NCBI RefSeq assembly: GCF_014385095.1
Contig: NZ_JACRTC010000005.1
Span: forward strand, 1-64,000
Source of the DNA: Zongyangia hominis
GTDB taxonomy: Bacteria; Bacillota; Clostridia; Oscillospirales; Ruminococcaceae
Length of the DNA: 64,000 bases
Direction: 5' to 3'
This document shows, piece by piece, positions 23,813-33,629 of this stretch (position 1 is its first letter; the number at the start of each line of letters is the position of its first letter). Made by a program: the position numbers and the translations under genes. Below the pieces are notes generated by a model, which was not told the origin of the DNA, made no database searches, and saw only the letters and a program-made list of their open reading frames with translations.

Positions 23813-23976
23813 GGGGGACCTCCTTTGGGCCCAATGGGCCGGAATCTCTCACTTTAGTATACGTCGATGGGGAGGGGGAAGCAAGGAAAGTTTTTCCGCC
23901 GTATAAATATGACTTCCTGTTGTCATATAGCCTGTGGTACAATCAGGACATACCAAAGGAAAGCGGGGGAGGACAG

Positions 23977-24390
23977 ATGACGCTGGACGATCAAAAGGAC
24001 TTGGCTCCTTGCGGCGTCTTTTGCGGGGCCTGTTATGCCCATCTGCGAAAGCGAAAGCCCTGCGGCGGCTGCCGGGGCCGGGCGGAGGAAAAGGCCGCCG
24101 CTTGTCGAAAATGTAGGATAGCCGAGTGTGCCAGGGAGCGGAAGGTCATCTATTGCGGGGAGTGCGGCGCTTTCCCCTGTCCGCCCCTGCGGGCCCTTGA
24201 TCGCAATTACCGCAGGCGCTATGGCCTGAGCCCCCTTGACACCGGGGTGCTGGCGGGAGAGCGGGGAGCCCGCTTCGTCCTGGAAATGGAGCGGCGGCGC
24301 TGGACATGCCCCGACTGCGGCGGGGTCATCTGTCTGCACGACCGGACCTGTTCCCTGTGCGGCTATCATCTGCCGGCGGAAGAAGAGTAG
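23977..24390 (+). CDS. DUF3795 cysteine-rich protein
   Basis: Cysteine-rich protein of 137 residues. The first half matches DUF3795 (LAPCGVFCGACYAHLRKRK and a CxxC-rich GCRGR region); the C-terminus adds a CPDCGG...CSLCGYH zinc ribbon. Function unknown; zinc or iron-sulfur binding is likely from the paired cysteines. The frame opens at 23920, but GGGGAGGA at 23966-23973 sets the start at 23977. It is 15 nt upstream of the Fpg-like gene and probably co-transcribed. Confidence 0.75.
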   Translation: MTLDDQKDLAPCGVFCGACYAHLRKRKPCGGCRGRAEEKAAACRKCRIAECARERKVIYCGECGAFPCPPLRALDRNYRRRYGLSPLDTGVLAGERGARFVLEMERRRWTCPDCGGVICLHDRTCSLCGYHLPAEEE

Positions 24391-24405
24391 AAAGGAAGAC
24401 GCGAC

Positions 24406-25236
24406 ATGCTGGAACTACCAGAAAGCTATACCATCGCCCGTCAGTTGCAGGAGACGGTGGGAGGAAAACGGATACAAAACGTCATCGCCGCCCATTCGCC
24501 CCATGGTTTTGCCTTTTATTACGGGGACCCGCAGGAGTATCAAGGCCTCCTCTCCGGACGGCAGGTGGAGGGGGTAGAACCCAGCGCTGGCCTCGTCGAG
24601 ATGCGCCTGGGGGACGCCCGGCTCGTTTTGGGGGATGGGGTCAACATCCGCTTTGTTGGCCCGGGGGAGAAGCGGCCGCCGAGGCACCAGCTCCTTTTAG
24701 AGTTTGACGATTTTTCCGCCGTCGTCTGCACTGTGCAGATGTACGGCGGGCTTTGGGCCTTCCGGGAGGGGGAGAACGACAACTTCTACTACCTGGTGAC
24801 CAAGGAAAAGCCCACCCCCTTTTCCGACGCCTTTGATGAAAGCTATTATAACGCCCTGTGGGAAAAGGAGAAACCCACCCTGACCGCCAAAGCATTCCTA
24901 GCCACAGAACAGCGGATTCCGGGCCTTGGAAACGGCGTGCTACACGACATCCTGTTCCGGGCGGGCATCCATCCCAAGAGCCATCTGGGCGCTTTGTCCG
25001 GGGAGGAGAAACATCGCCTCTTTGAGAGCGTCAAGGGGACGCTCCTTGCCATGGCGGGCCAGGGGGGCAGGGACACGGAGAAGGACCTGTTCGGCTGTAC
25101 AGGCGGGTATCAAACCCTGCTTTCCAGCAAGACCTGGAAGCGCCCCTGCCCCCAGTGCGGCGGCGAGATTCTCCGCCAGGCTTATCTGGGCGGCAACGTC
25201 TATTTTTGCCCTCACTGCCAGGAGCTTAAAAAATAG
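24406..25236 (+). CDS. Fpg/Nei-family DNA-glycosylase-like protein lacking the catalytic N-terminal proline
   Basis: Fpg/endonuclease-VIII fold protein of 276 residues. It keeps the N-terminal LELPE block with Glu3, the helix-two-turn-helix QRIPGLGNGVLHDILFRAGIHP and the C-terminal zinc finger CPQC...CPHC. The residue after the initiator Met is Leu, where active Fpg and Nei have the Pro nucleophile (MPELPE), so classical beta/delta-lyase chemistry cannot occur. A clostridial subfamily with MLELPE or MIELPE starts exists. It may bind damaged bases, act as a monofunctional glycosylase or work on another nucleic acid. Confidence 0.85.
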   Translation: MLELPESYTIARQLQETVGGKRIQNVIAAHSPHGFAFYYGDPQEYQGLLSGRQVEGVEPSAGLVEMRLGDARLVLGDGVNIRFVGPGEKRPPRHQLLLEFDDFSAVVCTVQMYGGLWAFREGENDNFYYLVTKEKPTPFSDAFDESYYNALWEKEKPTLTAKAFLATEQRIPGLGNGVLHDILFRAGIHPKSHLGALSGEEKHRLFESVKGTLLAMAGQGGRDTEKDLFGCTGGYQTLLSSKTWKRPCPQCGGEILRQAYLGGNVYFCPHCQELKK

Positions 25237-25272
25237 CCGGCCGCATTGGCGGGCTACCTTTTTGGACGTGAG

Positions 25273-25307
25273 GGGCGGAACACAACACGCGGAAGCCCTG
25301 CACATGA
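25273..25307 (+). repeat. Dispersed intergenic repeat, copy b (diverged)
   Basis: GGGCGGAACACAACACGCGG then AAGCCCTGCACATGAA aligns with copy a at 20221. A shorter relative, GGGCGGAACACAACGCATAAG, begins at 25341. Confidence 0.4.
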
Positions 25308-25379
25308 ATAAATCACACAGCGGGGCCATAGCCCCGTGGAGGGCGGAACACAACGCATAAGCCAGAACCTAACGATAAA

Positions 25380-25412
25380 AAAGAAGCAGCCGCTTTAAAC
25401 GGCTGCTTCTTT
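25380..25412. terminator. Bidirectional terminator
   Basis: Stem AAAGAAGCAGCCG / CGGCTGCTTCTTT with a 7-nt loop, between the convergent Fpg-like gene and the 106-residue protein gene. Confidence 0.9.
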
Positions 25413-25435
25413 GCGCCCGATGGGCGGATACTGCT

Positions 25436-25756
25436 TTACCGGTGGCTGAAGAAATAGCCGAGCAGGGTGAGGATGACGATAAACAGGAGGCAATAGAGCA
25501 TGATTTTGAGGACGGACTGGTTCTTTCGGTCCCATTTGGGGAAAAGGCCCCCCAGAGGGGAAACCGCTTTCATCTCTTCCTCGGTGGGTTGTTGCATTTC
25601 CTCACCGGCCGTGTCGGATGCCGGCGCGTTATCTTCTGCTTTCGCACTGTTGCCGGAATCCGCCGTGGCGTCCGGCTCCTTTTGGGCGGTATTCTCATGC
25701 GCCCCTGTTATATTGGTTCCGGAGAGATCCTCCGGCTGACGAATGGGTTCTTCCAT
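25436..25756 (-). CDS. Hypothetical protein, acidic with C-terminal membrane anchor
   Basis: Protein of 106 residues that I do not recognise. Residues 1-65 are polar and rich in Glu, Asp, Ala and Thr, probably disordered; residues about 83-103 form one hydrophobic segment (VLKIMLYCLLFIVILTLLG) ending in SHR. That predicts a tail-anchored membrane protein facing the cytoplasm. It follows the Gfo/Idh gene by 19 nt behind AAAGGA and may be co-transcribed with it. Confidence 0.6.
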   Translation of the reverse strand: MEEPIRQPEDLSGTNITGAHENTAQKEPDATADSGNSAKAEDNAPASDTAGEEMQQPTEEEMKAVSPLGGLFPKWDRKNQSVLKIMLYCLLFIVILTLLGYFFSHR

Positions 25757-25775
25757 GCATTGTTCCTTTCTCCGC

Positions 25776-26759
25776 TTATTCCTGGGGGTACTGAAGCCCC
25801 CACTGCTCCCGGCAGCGGTCGAGCAATTCCATTATCTGGAGGGTGTGGCTCCAGGGCAGGATGTCGCTTTCCACTTTTCCCTGGCGCAGACAGTCCATGA
25901 CCTCCATGGCCTCATACTCGTATCCGTTTTTCATGAAGGGCAGATGAATTTCATAGGGCTGTCCTTCCTTGGGGAACACATAAGCGGTTTCCGCGTGCCA
26001 AAACTCCGGGATGTCCACCCGGGCTTTGGTGGCGATGATCTGGGCGTCGTTGGGGATATCGGCGGTGACGGCGCTTTGCAGACAGCCGATGCCGCCGGAG
26101 GGATACTGGGTGAGGATGGCGTTTTGTTCGTCCACGCCGGTGTCCCCGATGCGGGCGACACTGGTCAGGGAGGACGGCGCCTCCCCAAAGATCATGCCGG
26201 CATAGGAGAGGGTGTAGATGCCCACGTCCAGCAGTGCCCCACCGGCCAGGTTTTTGTTGAGGAGCCTCCCCTGGGGGCCCAATTCCTCCTCAAAGCCGAA
26301 GGCCGCACTGACCGAGCGGACCGCGCCGAACTCGCCGCTGGAAAGGCGGCTCAACAGCTCCGTGGCCAGGGGCTGGAAGCGGGTCCAAAAGGCCTCCATA
26401 ACAAAGAGGTTTTTCTGCCGGGCCAGGTCGAAGACCTTTTCCGCCTGGGCGGCGTTTAGGGCAAAGGGCTTTTCGCACAGCACGGGCTTGTTGTGGCTCA
26501 GACACAGCAGGGCGTTTTCCATGTGGAAGGTGTGGGGGGTGGCAATATAGATAACGTCCACTTCCGGGTCGCTCGCCAACGCCTCGTAGCTCCCATAGGC
26601 TTTGGAAATGGCAAACCGGCGGGCAAAGCGGTCGGCGGACGCCTGGGTGCGGGAGCCGACGGCGTAAATTTGAGCGTCCTGGAGGGCGCACAGGCCGGTA
26701 CAAAACTTGGTGGCGATGGTGCCGGTGCCCAGGATGCCCCATTTGATCATTTTTTTCAT
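25776..26759 (-). CDS. Gfo/Idh/MocA-family oxidoreductase
   Basis: NAD(P)-dependent oxidoreductase of 327 residues. The Rossmann motif is IKWGILGTGTIATKFCTGL; CEKPFALNAAQAEKVF carries the catalytic lysine of the family; AGGALLDVGIYTLSYAGMIFG is the substrate-domain signature. It resembles dihydrodiol- or glucose-fructose-oxidoreductase-like members that act on sugars. It is closely similar to the next gene upstream (26791) across its full length, so the pair arose by tandem duplication. Confidence 0.88.
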   Translation of the reverse strand: MKKMIKWGILGTGTIATKFCTGLCALQDAQIYAVGSRTQASADRFARRFAISKAYGSYEALASDPEVDVIYIATPHTFHMENALLCLSHNKPVLCEKPFALNAAQAEKVFDLARQKNLFVMEAFWTRFQPLATELLSRLSSGEFGAVRSVSAAFGFEEELGPQGRLLNKNLAGGALLDVGIYTLSYAGMIFGEAPSSLTSVARIGDTGVDEQNAILTQYPSGGIGCLQSAVTADIPNDAQIIATKARVDIPEFWHAETAYVFPKEGQPYEIHLPFMKNGYEYEAMEVMDCLRQGKVESDILPWSHTLQIMELLDRCREQWGLQYPQE

Positions 26760-26790
26760 GGTATCACTCCTCAGGGTTTGAGTGCGGGTA

Positions 26791-27786
26791 TCAGTCCTCG
26801 AAGGGATATTTGAAGTTCCAGGAGGCCCGGCAGGCGTCCATAATTTCCATGAGCTTCACGGTCTCGTCCAGCGGCATGATCTCGCTTTGTTTTTTGCCGT
26901 CTCTGAGGCACTGCATGACTTCCATAGCCTCGTACTCGTAGCCGTTTTCGATAAAGGGCATGTCCAGATGGATGGGCTCTCCGCCTTCGGGGTAGATGGT
27001 GGCCTCAGTGGCGCCCCAGAAGTGGGGCACGTGGACATAGCCCTTGGAACCGTAGATATAGGCGTCGTCACAGCCTTTGGTCCGCAGCGCGGCGGCCAGG
27101 ACGGCGATGGCGTTGTCCGGGTATTTCATGACGATAGCGGTTTGATCGTCCACACCGGTGTGACCGATACTGCCCACCGAGTGGAACTCGCAGGGGTCGG
27201 GGCCCAGGAACCGGGCGGTGTAGGACAGGACATAGATGCCCAGGTCCAGCATGGTACCGCCGGCCAGGTTGATGTTATAAATGCGGTGCTCGTCGGGCCA
27301 GTCCTCCACCTTGACAAAGTCCACCTTCATCATCTTGATGTCGCCGATGAGGTTTTCCTCCTTGATGAGCCGGTAAAGCTCCCGGTTGACCGGCTGGAAG
27401 CGGGGCCAGAAGGCCTCCATGACAAAGAGGTCCTTCTCCTTAGCGAGTTCCTGGATTTCTCTAGCCTGCTTGGCGTTGACGGTGAAAGCCTTCTCGTTGA
27501 GGACCGCCTTGCCGTGGTTTAGGCAAAGCAGGGCGTTTTCATAGTGGAGGCGGTGGGGGGTGGCGATATAGACCACATCCACCTCGGGATCGCTCACCAG
27601 CGCCTCATAGGTGGGGTAGGCCTTGGGAATGCCGTACTGCTTGGCGAATTTGTCCGCGGACTCCTGGGTGCGGGAGCCGACGGCATAGACTTCAGCGTCC
27701 TCACAGGCGTGCAGCGCCGTGCAGAACTTGTCGGCGATCCAGCCGGTGCCCATGATGCCCCATTTGATTTTTTTATCAGTGCTCAT
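26791..27786 (-). CDS. Gfo/Idh/MocA-family oxidoreductase (paralogue)
   Basis: NAD(P)-dependent oxidoreductase of 331 residues with Rossmann start IKWGIMGTGWIADKFCTAL, lysine motif NEKAFTVNAKQAREIQ (Asn in place of the usual Cys before Glu-Lys) and AGGTMLDLGIYVLSY. The frame runs up to a GTG at 27843, but that lies on the predicted transcription start (-10 TATAAT at 27848-27853), so 27786 behind AAAGG is preferred; 27807 is also possible. It is first in a probable three-gene operon with its paralogue and the membrane-anchored protein. Confidence 0.87.
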   Translation of the reverse strand: MSTDKKIKWGIMGTGWIADKFCTALHACEDAEVYAVGSRTQESADKFAKQYGIPKAYPTYEALVSDPEVDVVYIATPHRLHYENALLCLNHGKAVLNEKAFTVNAKQAREIQELAKEKDLFVMEAFWPRFQPVNRELYRLIKEENLIGDIKMMKVDFVKVEDWPDEHRIYNINLAGGTMLDLGIYVLSYTARFLGPDPCEFHSVGSIGHTGVDDQTAIVMKYPDNAIAVLAAALRTKGCDDAYIYGSKGYVHVPHFWGATEATIYPEGGEPIHLDMPFIENGYEYEAMEVMQCLRDGKKQSEIMPLDETVKLMEIMDACRASWNFKYPFED

Positions 27787-28139
27787 CTTTTTTACGACCT
27801 TTCTCATTGAATCGTGTCCGTCCGGTTGGCCCATGATATACACCCCTATTATAACACAGATACCAGCGGCTGTATTTTCATAGAACCACTAAAAAATGAG
27901 TGAAAAATTCGGGCGTTTTTTTGGCTGTCGGCCGTACCGCCTCTGTTTTCCTTGTGTTTGGGATTTCCCCAAGGATGGATCTAACGCAAAAATGACAAGA
28001 AAACTTCATAAAGATTTAAGGAGTTTTACCTTGTAATAGGAAACCCTTTCCCCTATACTAAATAAGAAAAGCGGGGATTTTTTACCCCTTCTCCGCAGAC
28101 GCCGGCCATGCGGCCGGCTTAGAAAAAGGAGTACATTTG
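27787..28139. other. Divergent intergenic region
   Basis: No gene. It holds a minus-strand TATAAT at 27848-27853 for the Gfo/Idh operon (no good -35), and the plus-strand promoter of the LiaF-like gene at 28031-28059. A short GCCGGCC-type hairpin lies at 28100-28119. Confidence 0.6.
28031..28059 (+). promoter_or_regulatory. Promoter of the LiaF-like gene
   Basis: TTGTAA - 17 nt - TATACT, about 80 nt before the start codon. Confidence 0.7.
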
Positions 28140-28988
28140 ATGAGAAGGAACTTTGGCGCAATCACTGTGGGCATATTGCTCGTTATCTTTGGCTTTGGCT
28201 GGCTGGGCAACGCCTTCGACCTGTGGCGGTTCAGCATCTTTGATGGCTGGTGGACGCTCTTGCTCATCCTGCCCGGAACGGCCATGCTCTTTTGCAAGGG
28301 CCAGCGGCACACCGGCGCGCTGCTGGTGGTGCTGGGCGGCGTGTTCCTCCTGGCGGAATTGGGCGTCATCTATGGACGCTACGTCTGGCCGACCCTGGTT
28401 TCCTGCGGACTGATCTACGCCGGCGGCACCATCATCTATCATGCGGTGGCCCGGCACGGTCAGGAGGACTACTACGACGGCGCTTACCAGTACCAGGGCG
28501 AGCCCTATCACACCGCCCCGGACGCGGAAGGCGCGGCGGAAAGCGGTGAAAATGCCGGAAGCACCGGCAAGACCCCGCCCGACTATACCCAATATCAACA
28601 GGCCCAGCAGGCGCAGTATCAGGCCTACCGCGGCAAGCATCCCAACGCGGTGCAGGACTTCAGCAAATATCCCAGTTACACCGCTGTCTTCAGCGGCCAT
28701 GACACCATTTGTTTGACCGACGACCTAATGGGGCTCTCGGGCGTAGCCATCTTCGGTGGCATCGACACCGACTTAAGCCAGGTGGGCGTCCACAAAAACG
28801 TGGAAATGCGCCTGACCGCCATCTTTGGCGGCATCGACCTGGTGGCGCCCCGGGGCGTCAACATCGTGGCAAACGGCGTGGCCCTTTTAGGCGGATTTGA
28901 GAACCGGGCCTCCTTGCCTTATAACCCCAACTGGCCCACCGTTTACATCCACTATGTCACCATCTTCGGCGGCATCGACATTATCTAA
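28140..28988 (+). CDS. LiaF/LiaI-like membrane protein with C-terminal toastrack-type domain
   Basis: Protein of 282 residues. Residues 1-105 contain four hydrophobic helices (first GAITVGILLVIFGFGWLG), as in DUF5668/LiaI-LiaF regions. A Gln/Tyr-rich linker (about 110-170) follows, and then a beta-rich domain with three FGGID-type repeats (VAIFGGIDTD, TAIFGGIDLV, VTIFGGIDII), typical of the LiaF C-terminus. LiaF-like proteins sense or restrain cell-envelope stress signalling, but no histidine kinase is adjacent here. The ATG at 28140 is chosen over a TTG one codon earlier; AAGGAG is 9 nt upstream. Confidence 0.78.
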   Translation: MRRNFGAITVGILLVIFGFGWLGNAFDLWRFSIFDGWWTLLLILPGTAMLFCKGQRHTGALLVVLGGVFLLAELGVIYGRYVWPTLVSCGLIYAGGTIIYHAVARHGQEDYYDGAYQYQGEPYHTAPDAEGAAESGENAGSTGKTPPDYTQYQQAQQAQYQAYRGKHPNAVQDFSKYPSYTAVFSGHDTICLTDDLMGLSGVAIFGGIDTDLSQVGVHKNVEMRLTAIFGGIDLVAPRGVNIVANGVALLGGFENRASLPYNPNWPTVYIHYVTIFGGIDII

Positions 28989-28998
28989 TCGTACTTAC

Positions 28999-29033
28999 AA
29001 AAAGGGATGGCCCCATCGGGCCATCCCTTTTTT
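28999..29033 (+). terminator. Terminator of the LiaF-like gene
   Basis: Stem AAAAAGGGATGGCCC / GGGCCATCCCTTTTTT around CATC. Confidence 0.93.
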
Positions 29034-29035
29034 AT

Positions 29036-29070
29036 CGCTTCGCAGGGCATCCGCGCTTTGCGCGCCGCTC
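29036..29070 (-). repeat. Dispersed intergenic repeat, copy c (inverted)
   Basis: The minus strand reads GCGCAAAGCGCGGATGCCCT GCG, one base different from copy a at 20221. A shorter relative (GCGGATGCTCTACGAAG) lies on minus at about 29127-29143. Confidence 0.55.
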
Positions 29071-29078
29071 AATGCGCA

Positions 29079-29106
29079 AAAACCAGCCGCCCCCGCAGCT
29101 GGTTTT
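29079..29106 (-). terminator. Terminator of the NSS transporter gene
   Basis: Minus strand AAAACCAGC - 10 nt - GCTGGTTTT followed by further T, about 100 nt after the transporter stop codon. Confidence 0.65.
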
Positions 29107-29198
29107 CTCGCTTCGCCAAAAGCGGCTTCGTAGAGCATCCGCCCCGATGCAAACTAACCTGGCTATGTTTATTCTACCCGCCGGAAAGGGCCGCGCCT

Positions 29199-30590
29199 TT
29201 ACTGGAACCAGGAGAGGATCAGCGGCTTAAACTTGTCGTAATAGCCCTGGAAGAAGACGAAGAGGACGATGATGGGCAGGATATAGGTGACATAAACCCG
29301 GGTCCATTTGGGGAACTTGGGGCCCTTGCCGGTGTCCGCCTCGCCGACGAAATTCTTCCAGCCCCAGCCGTAGCGGGTGGTGCAGAAGAGCAGGTAGACG
29401 ATGGAACCCAGGGGCAGAAGGTTGTTGCTGACGATAAAGTCCTCCAAGTCCATCAGGTTGGTGCCTCCGCCCAGGGGAGTAAAGGAACTGAGCAGATTAA
29501 AGCCCAGGACGCAGGGCAGGGAGAGAAGGATGATGGCGAAAAGGTTGACAATCACCGCCTTTTTCCTGCTCCATCCCCACAGGTCGATGCAGCAGGAGAG
29601 GATGTTCTCGAAGACGCCGATGACGGTGGAGAAGGCGGCGAAGGACATGAAGATAAAGAAGAGGGAACCCCAAATGCGTCCGCCGGTCATAGCGTTAAAG
29701 ATGTTAGGCAGGGTGATGAAGACGAGACTCGGCCCGCTGCCCGGATTGACGCCGAAGGAGAAGCAGGCGGGGAAGATGATGAGCCCCGCCGTCAGCGCCA
29801 CAAAGGTGTCTAAAAGGGTGACGTTGACAGCCTCCCCGGTCAGGGTCCGGTCCTTGCCGATGTAGCTGCCGAAGATGGCCATGGACCCCACGCCGATGCT
29901 CAGGGTGAAGAAGGCCTGTCCCATGGCGGCGAAGATGGTTTCCGGGAGTCCGGCCTCCATCATTTTGCCAAAGTCGGGCATCAGATAAAACCGGAGCCCC
30001 TCGGCGGCGCCGGGCAGGGTGACCGCCCGCGCCACCAGGATGACCATGACGGCCAGCAGGCAGAGCATCATGACCTTGGTGATCTTTTCCACTCCGTTTT
30101 TAAGCCCCTTGGCACAGACTCCCATACAAAGGACCACCACCAGCACCATCCAAAAGGCCATGGTCCAGGGCTGGGCGGTCATCTGTCCGAATTCCTGTTC
30201 CACCCCGGCGGGACCCAGCCCTTCAAAGTGGCCCAGCGCCATCTTGAAAAAGTAGTAGAGCATCCACCCGGCGATGGTGGTATAAAACATCATGAGCAGG
30301 TAGTTGCCCGCCATCCCCACATAGCCGTGGAGGTGCCATTTGGAGCCCTTGGGTTCCAGCTCATGGAAGGAGCGGGCGATGCTCTTCTGGCTGGCGCGGC
30401 CCACGGAAAACTCCATGATCATGACCGGCAGACCCAGGATGAGCAGGAAAAAGAGATAGATGAGCACGAAGGCCGCGCCTCCGTATTTGCCGGTGATAAA
30501 GGGAAAGCGCCAGACGTTGCCCAGACCGATGGCGCACCCCGCCGAAATGAGCACAAAGCCCAGACGGGACCCGAATTTTTCTCGCTGCAT
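29199..30590 (-). CDS. Sodium-dependent neurotransmitter:sodium symporter family transporter
   Basis: NSS-family (LeuT-fold) sodium-coupled amino acid transporter of 463 residues, shorter than 12-helix eukaryotic members as usual in bacteria. Helix 1 has the diagnostic ISAGCAIGLGNVWRFPFITG sodium/substrate site, followed by GGAAFVLIYL and GLPVMIMEFSVGR. Helix 6 unwound region is FFTLSIGVGSMAIFGSY. Transport of tryptophan, tyrosine, leucine or alanine-type amino acids is typical; the substrate is not predictable. The upstream frame opening at 30620 is rejected because GGGGAAG sits 6 nt before the ATG at 30590. Confidence 0.92.
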   Translation of the reverse strand: MQREKFGSRLGFVLISAGCAIGLGNVWRFPFITGKYGGAAFVLIYLFFLLILGLPVMIMEFSVGRASQKSIARSFHELEPKGSKWHLHGYVGMAGNYLLMMFYTTIAGWMLYYFFKMALGHFEGLGPAGVEQEFGQMTAQPWTMAFWMVLVVVLCMGVCAKGLKNGVEKITKVMMLCLLAVMVILVARAVTLPGAAEGLRFYLMPDFGKMMEAGLPETIFAAMGQAFFTLSIGVGSMAIFGSYIGKDRTLTGEAVNVTLLDTFVALTAGLIIFPACFSFGVNPGSGPSLVFITLPNIFNAMTGGRIWGSLFFIFMSFAAFSTVIGVFENILSCCIDLWGWSRKKAVIVNLFAIILLSLPCVLGFNLLSSFTPLGGGTNLMDLEDFIVSNNLLPLGSIVYLLFCTTRYGWGWKNFVGEADTGKGPKFPKWTRVYVTYILPIIVLFVFFQGYYDKFKPLILSWFQ

Positions 30591-30818
30591 ATTGCTTCCC
30601 CATCCTTTCCGCGCGTCCACCCGCGCTCAAAGACCGCCGCCGGATGTTTCTCTCCCGGCTGGCGTCTTCCATCACTCCCCGCAAAACGGCGCGGCGCTTC
30701 CCTCCGCGTCATATTCACAGTTAAATACTAGGATACGGCACTTTTGGCCTCCTGTCAATGCTGAAACGGCGCGGAAACAAAGTAGCTTTCTTCCAAATCA
30801 AAGTGGGGGCGGTTCGTT

Positions 30819-32629
<1,811 letters not shown>

Positions 32630-33019
32630 ACACCTTTATTGGCGCGGCGAGCCCTGGGCTTTTGTCAGGGCACGGTGCAGGATGGACAGGCACTGAGGCC
32701 CGGCCACTTTGCTTTGTAGTTTAGTATTCTCCCGTTTGAGCCCCAACATTCTCCGATAGGACGCTTCTAAAAATTTGATTATCTTCATCACCAGGCGGCT
32801 TGGGGCGTTTTCACCCCTGCGCCGCCCTTGGAAGCGCCGTCAAAGGCGGGCCGCTTGGTAACGCGTCCCGCTTTTGTAAGCTCCTATGCCTATCAGCGCC
32901 GCCCGCCATGTAGAATCGGACGCGCATCGTTGCGCACAGCGCCGCCCTTTACATCAACGCGTCCGTTCCGCGGCGGCACAGTTTGCTCCGCGGCCCGTTT
33001 AGGTGCAGCATCCGGGCGC
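32630..33019. other. Intergenic region with repeats and an unconvincing small ORF
   Basis: A minus-strand 50-codon ORF (32636-32788, start MKIIKFLEASYRRML) lies in frame with the carA remnant but has no Shine-Dalgarno. Between 32812 and 32952 the decamer AGCGCCGCCC (or GCGCCGCCC) occurs three times, related to the dispersed repeats. I see no supportable gene. Confidence 0.4.
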
Positions 33020-33052
33020 AAAAAAACGGACGCGATAAGCGTCCGCTTTTTT
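33020..33052. terminator. Bidirectional terminator
   Basis: Stem CGGACGC-GATAA-GCGTCCG flanked by A- and T-runs; it ends the hypothetical gene at 33065 on minus. Confidence 0.88.
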
Positions 33053-33064
33053 ATGCAGAAATGG

Positions 33065-33544
33065 CTACATAGGCTTGTGGCGCATACCGGAGGCGTTGCC
33101 GGTGCGCCGGGGAGGTGCGGCGTTTTTCAGGGGCCCGCCGCCGGGGAGGGGACGGTTCTGCCCCCAGTTTTCGCGTGGGCTCACGGGGGACGGGCGCACC
33201 GCTTTGTTGATGGCGGAGGCGGCGTTTAAAAACTGGGAGGTGAGAAAGCCCAATTGATCCAAGAGAATCCGGCGCTTTCCCGGATGAGAGACAGCGTTGA
33301 TGGAACTCTTGAGATTGCCCATCAGTTCCATGAAGACGGGAAGGATGGCGCCGGGGTTCACCGTGCTCAAATCCTCCAAATTCAGGCTGTTGATGTGGCC
33401 CAAAAGGCCGTTGAGATTATTTTGTATCTGCATCCGTTTTTGGGAGTTGTCGATCTCCCCGGCGAGTTCCGACATGTGGCGAATGGTCTCCTTGATCGCG
33501 ACGACCATGGGGGCCACCAGAGCTTCCATTGCGTGTTCATTCAT
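33065..33544 (-). CDS. Hypothetical protein
   Basis: Protein of 159 residues that I do not recognise. Residues 1-115 look helical and soluble (ALVAPMVVAIKETIRHMSEL, then two Leu-rich segments); the last 45 are Pro/Arg/Gly-rich and probably disordered (PLPGGGPLKNAAPPRRTG). It has no signal peptide or membrane segment. GGAAGGT precedes the ATG. It lies downstream of the P-loop ATPase gene on the same strand. Helical content recalls small spore or cell-surface helper proteins, but there is no firm basis for a function. Confidence 0.6.
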   Translation of the reverse strand: MNEHAMEALVAPMVVAIKETIRHMSELAGEIDNSQKRMQIQNNLNGLLGHINSLNLEDLSTVNPGAILPVFMELMGNLKSSINAVSHPGKRRILLDQLGFLTSQFLNAASAINKAVRPSPVSPRENWGQNRPLPGGGPLKNAAPPRRTGNASGMRHKPM

Positions 33545-33629
33545 CGTTTGCGACCTTCCTTTGCAGTGATGTCATTTCATTGTATGAGCACGCGCCGCCG
33601 GTTATGCCGGATGCGAGAAAAAGACGGCA

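Noticed and set aside
29079-29143. CRISPR-like short repeats
   Set aside because: The hairpins are single terminators and dispersed repeats with no regular spacing or spacers; no cas genes occur in the window.
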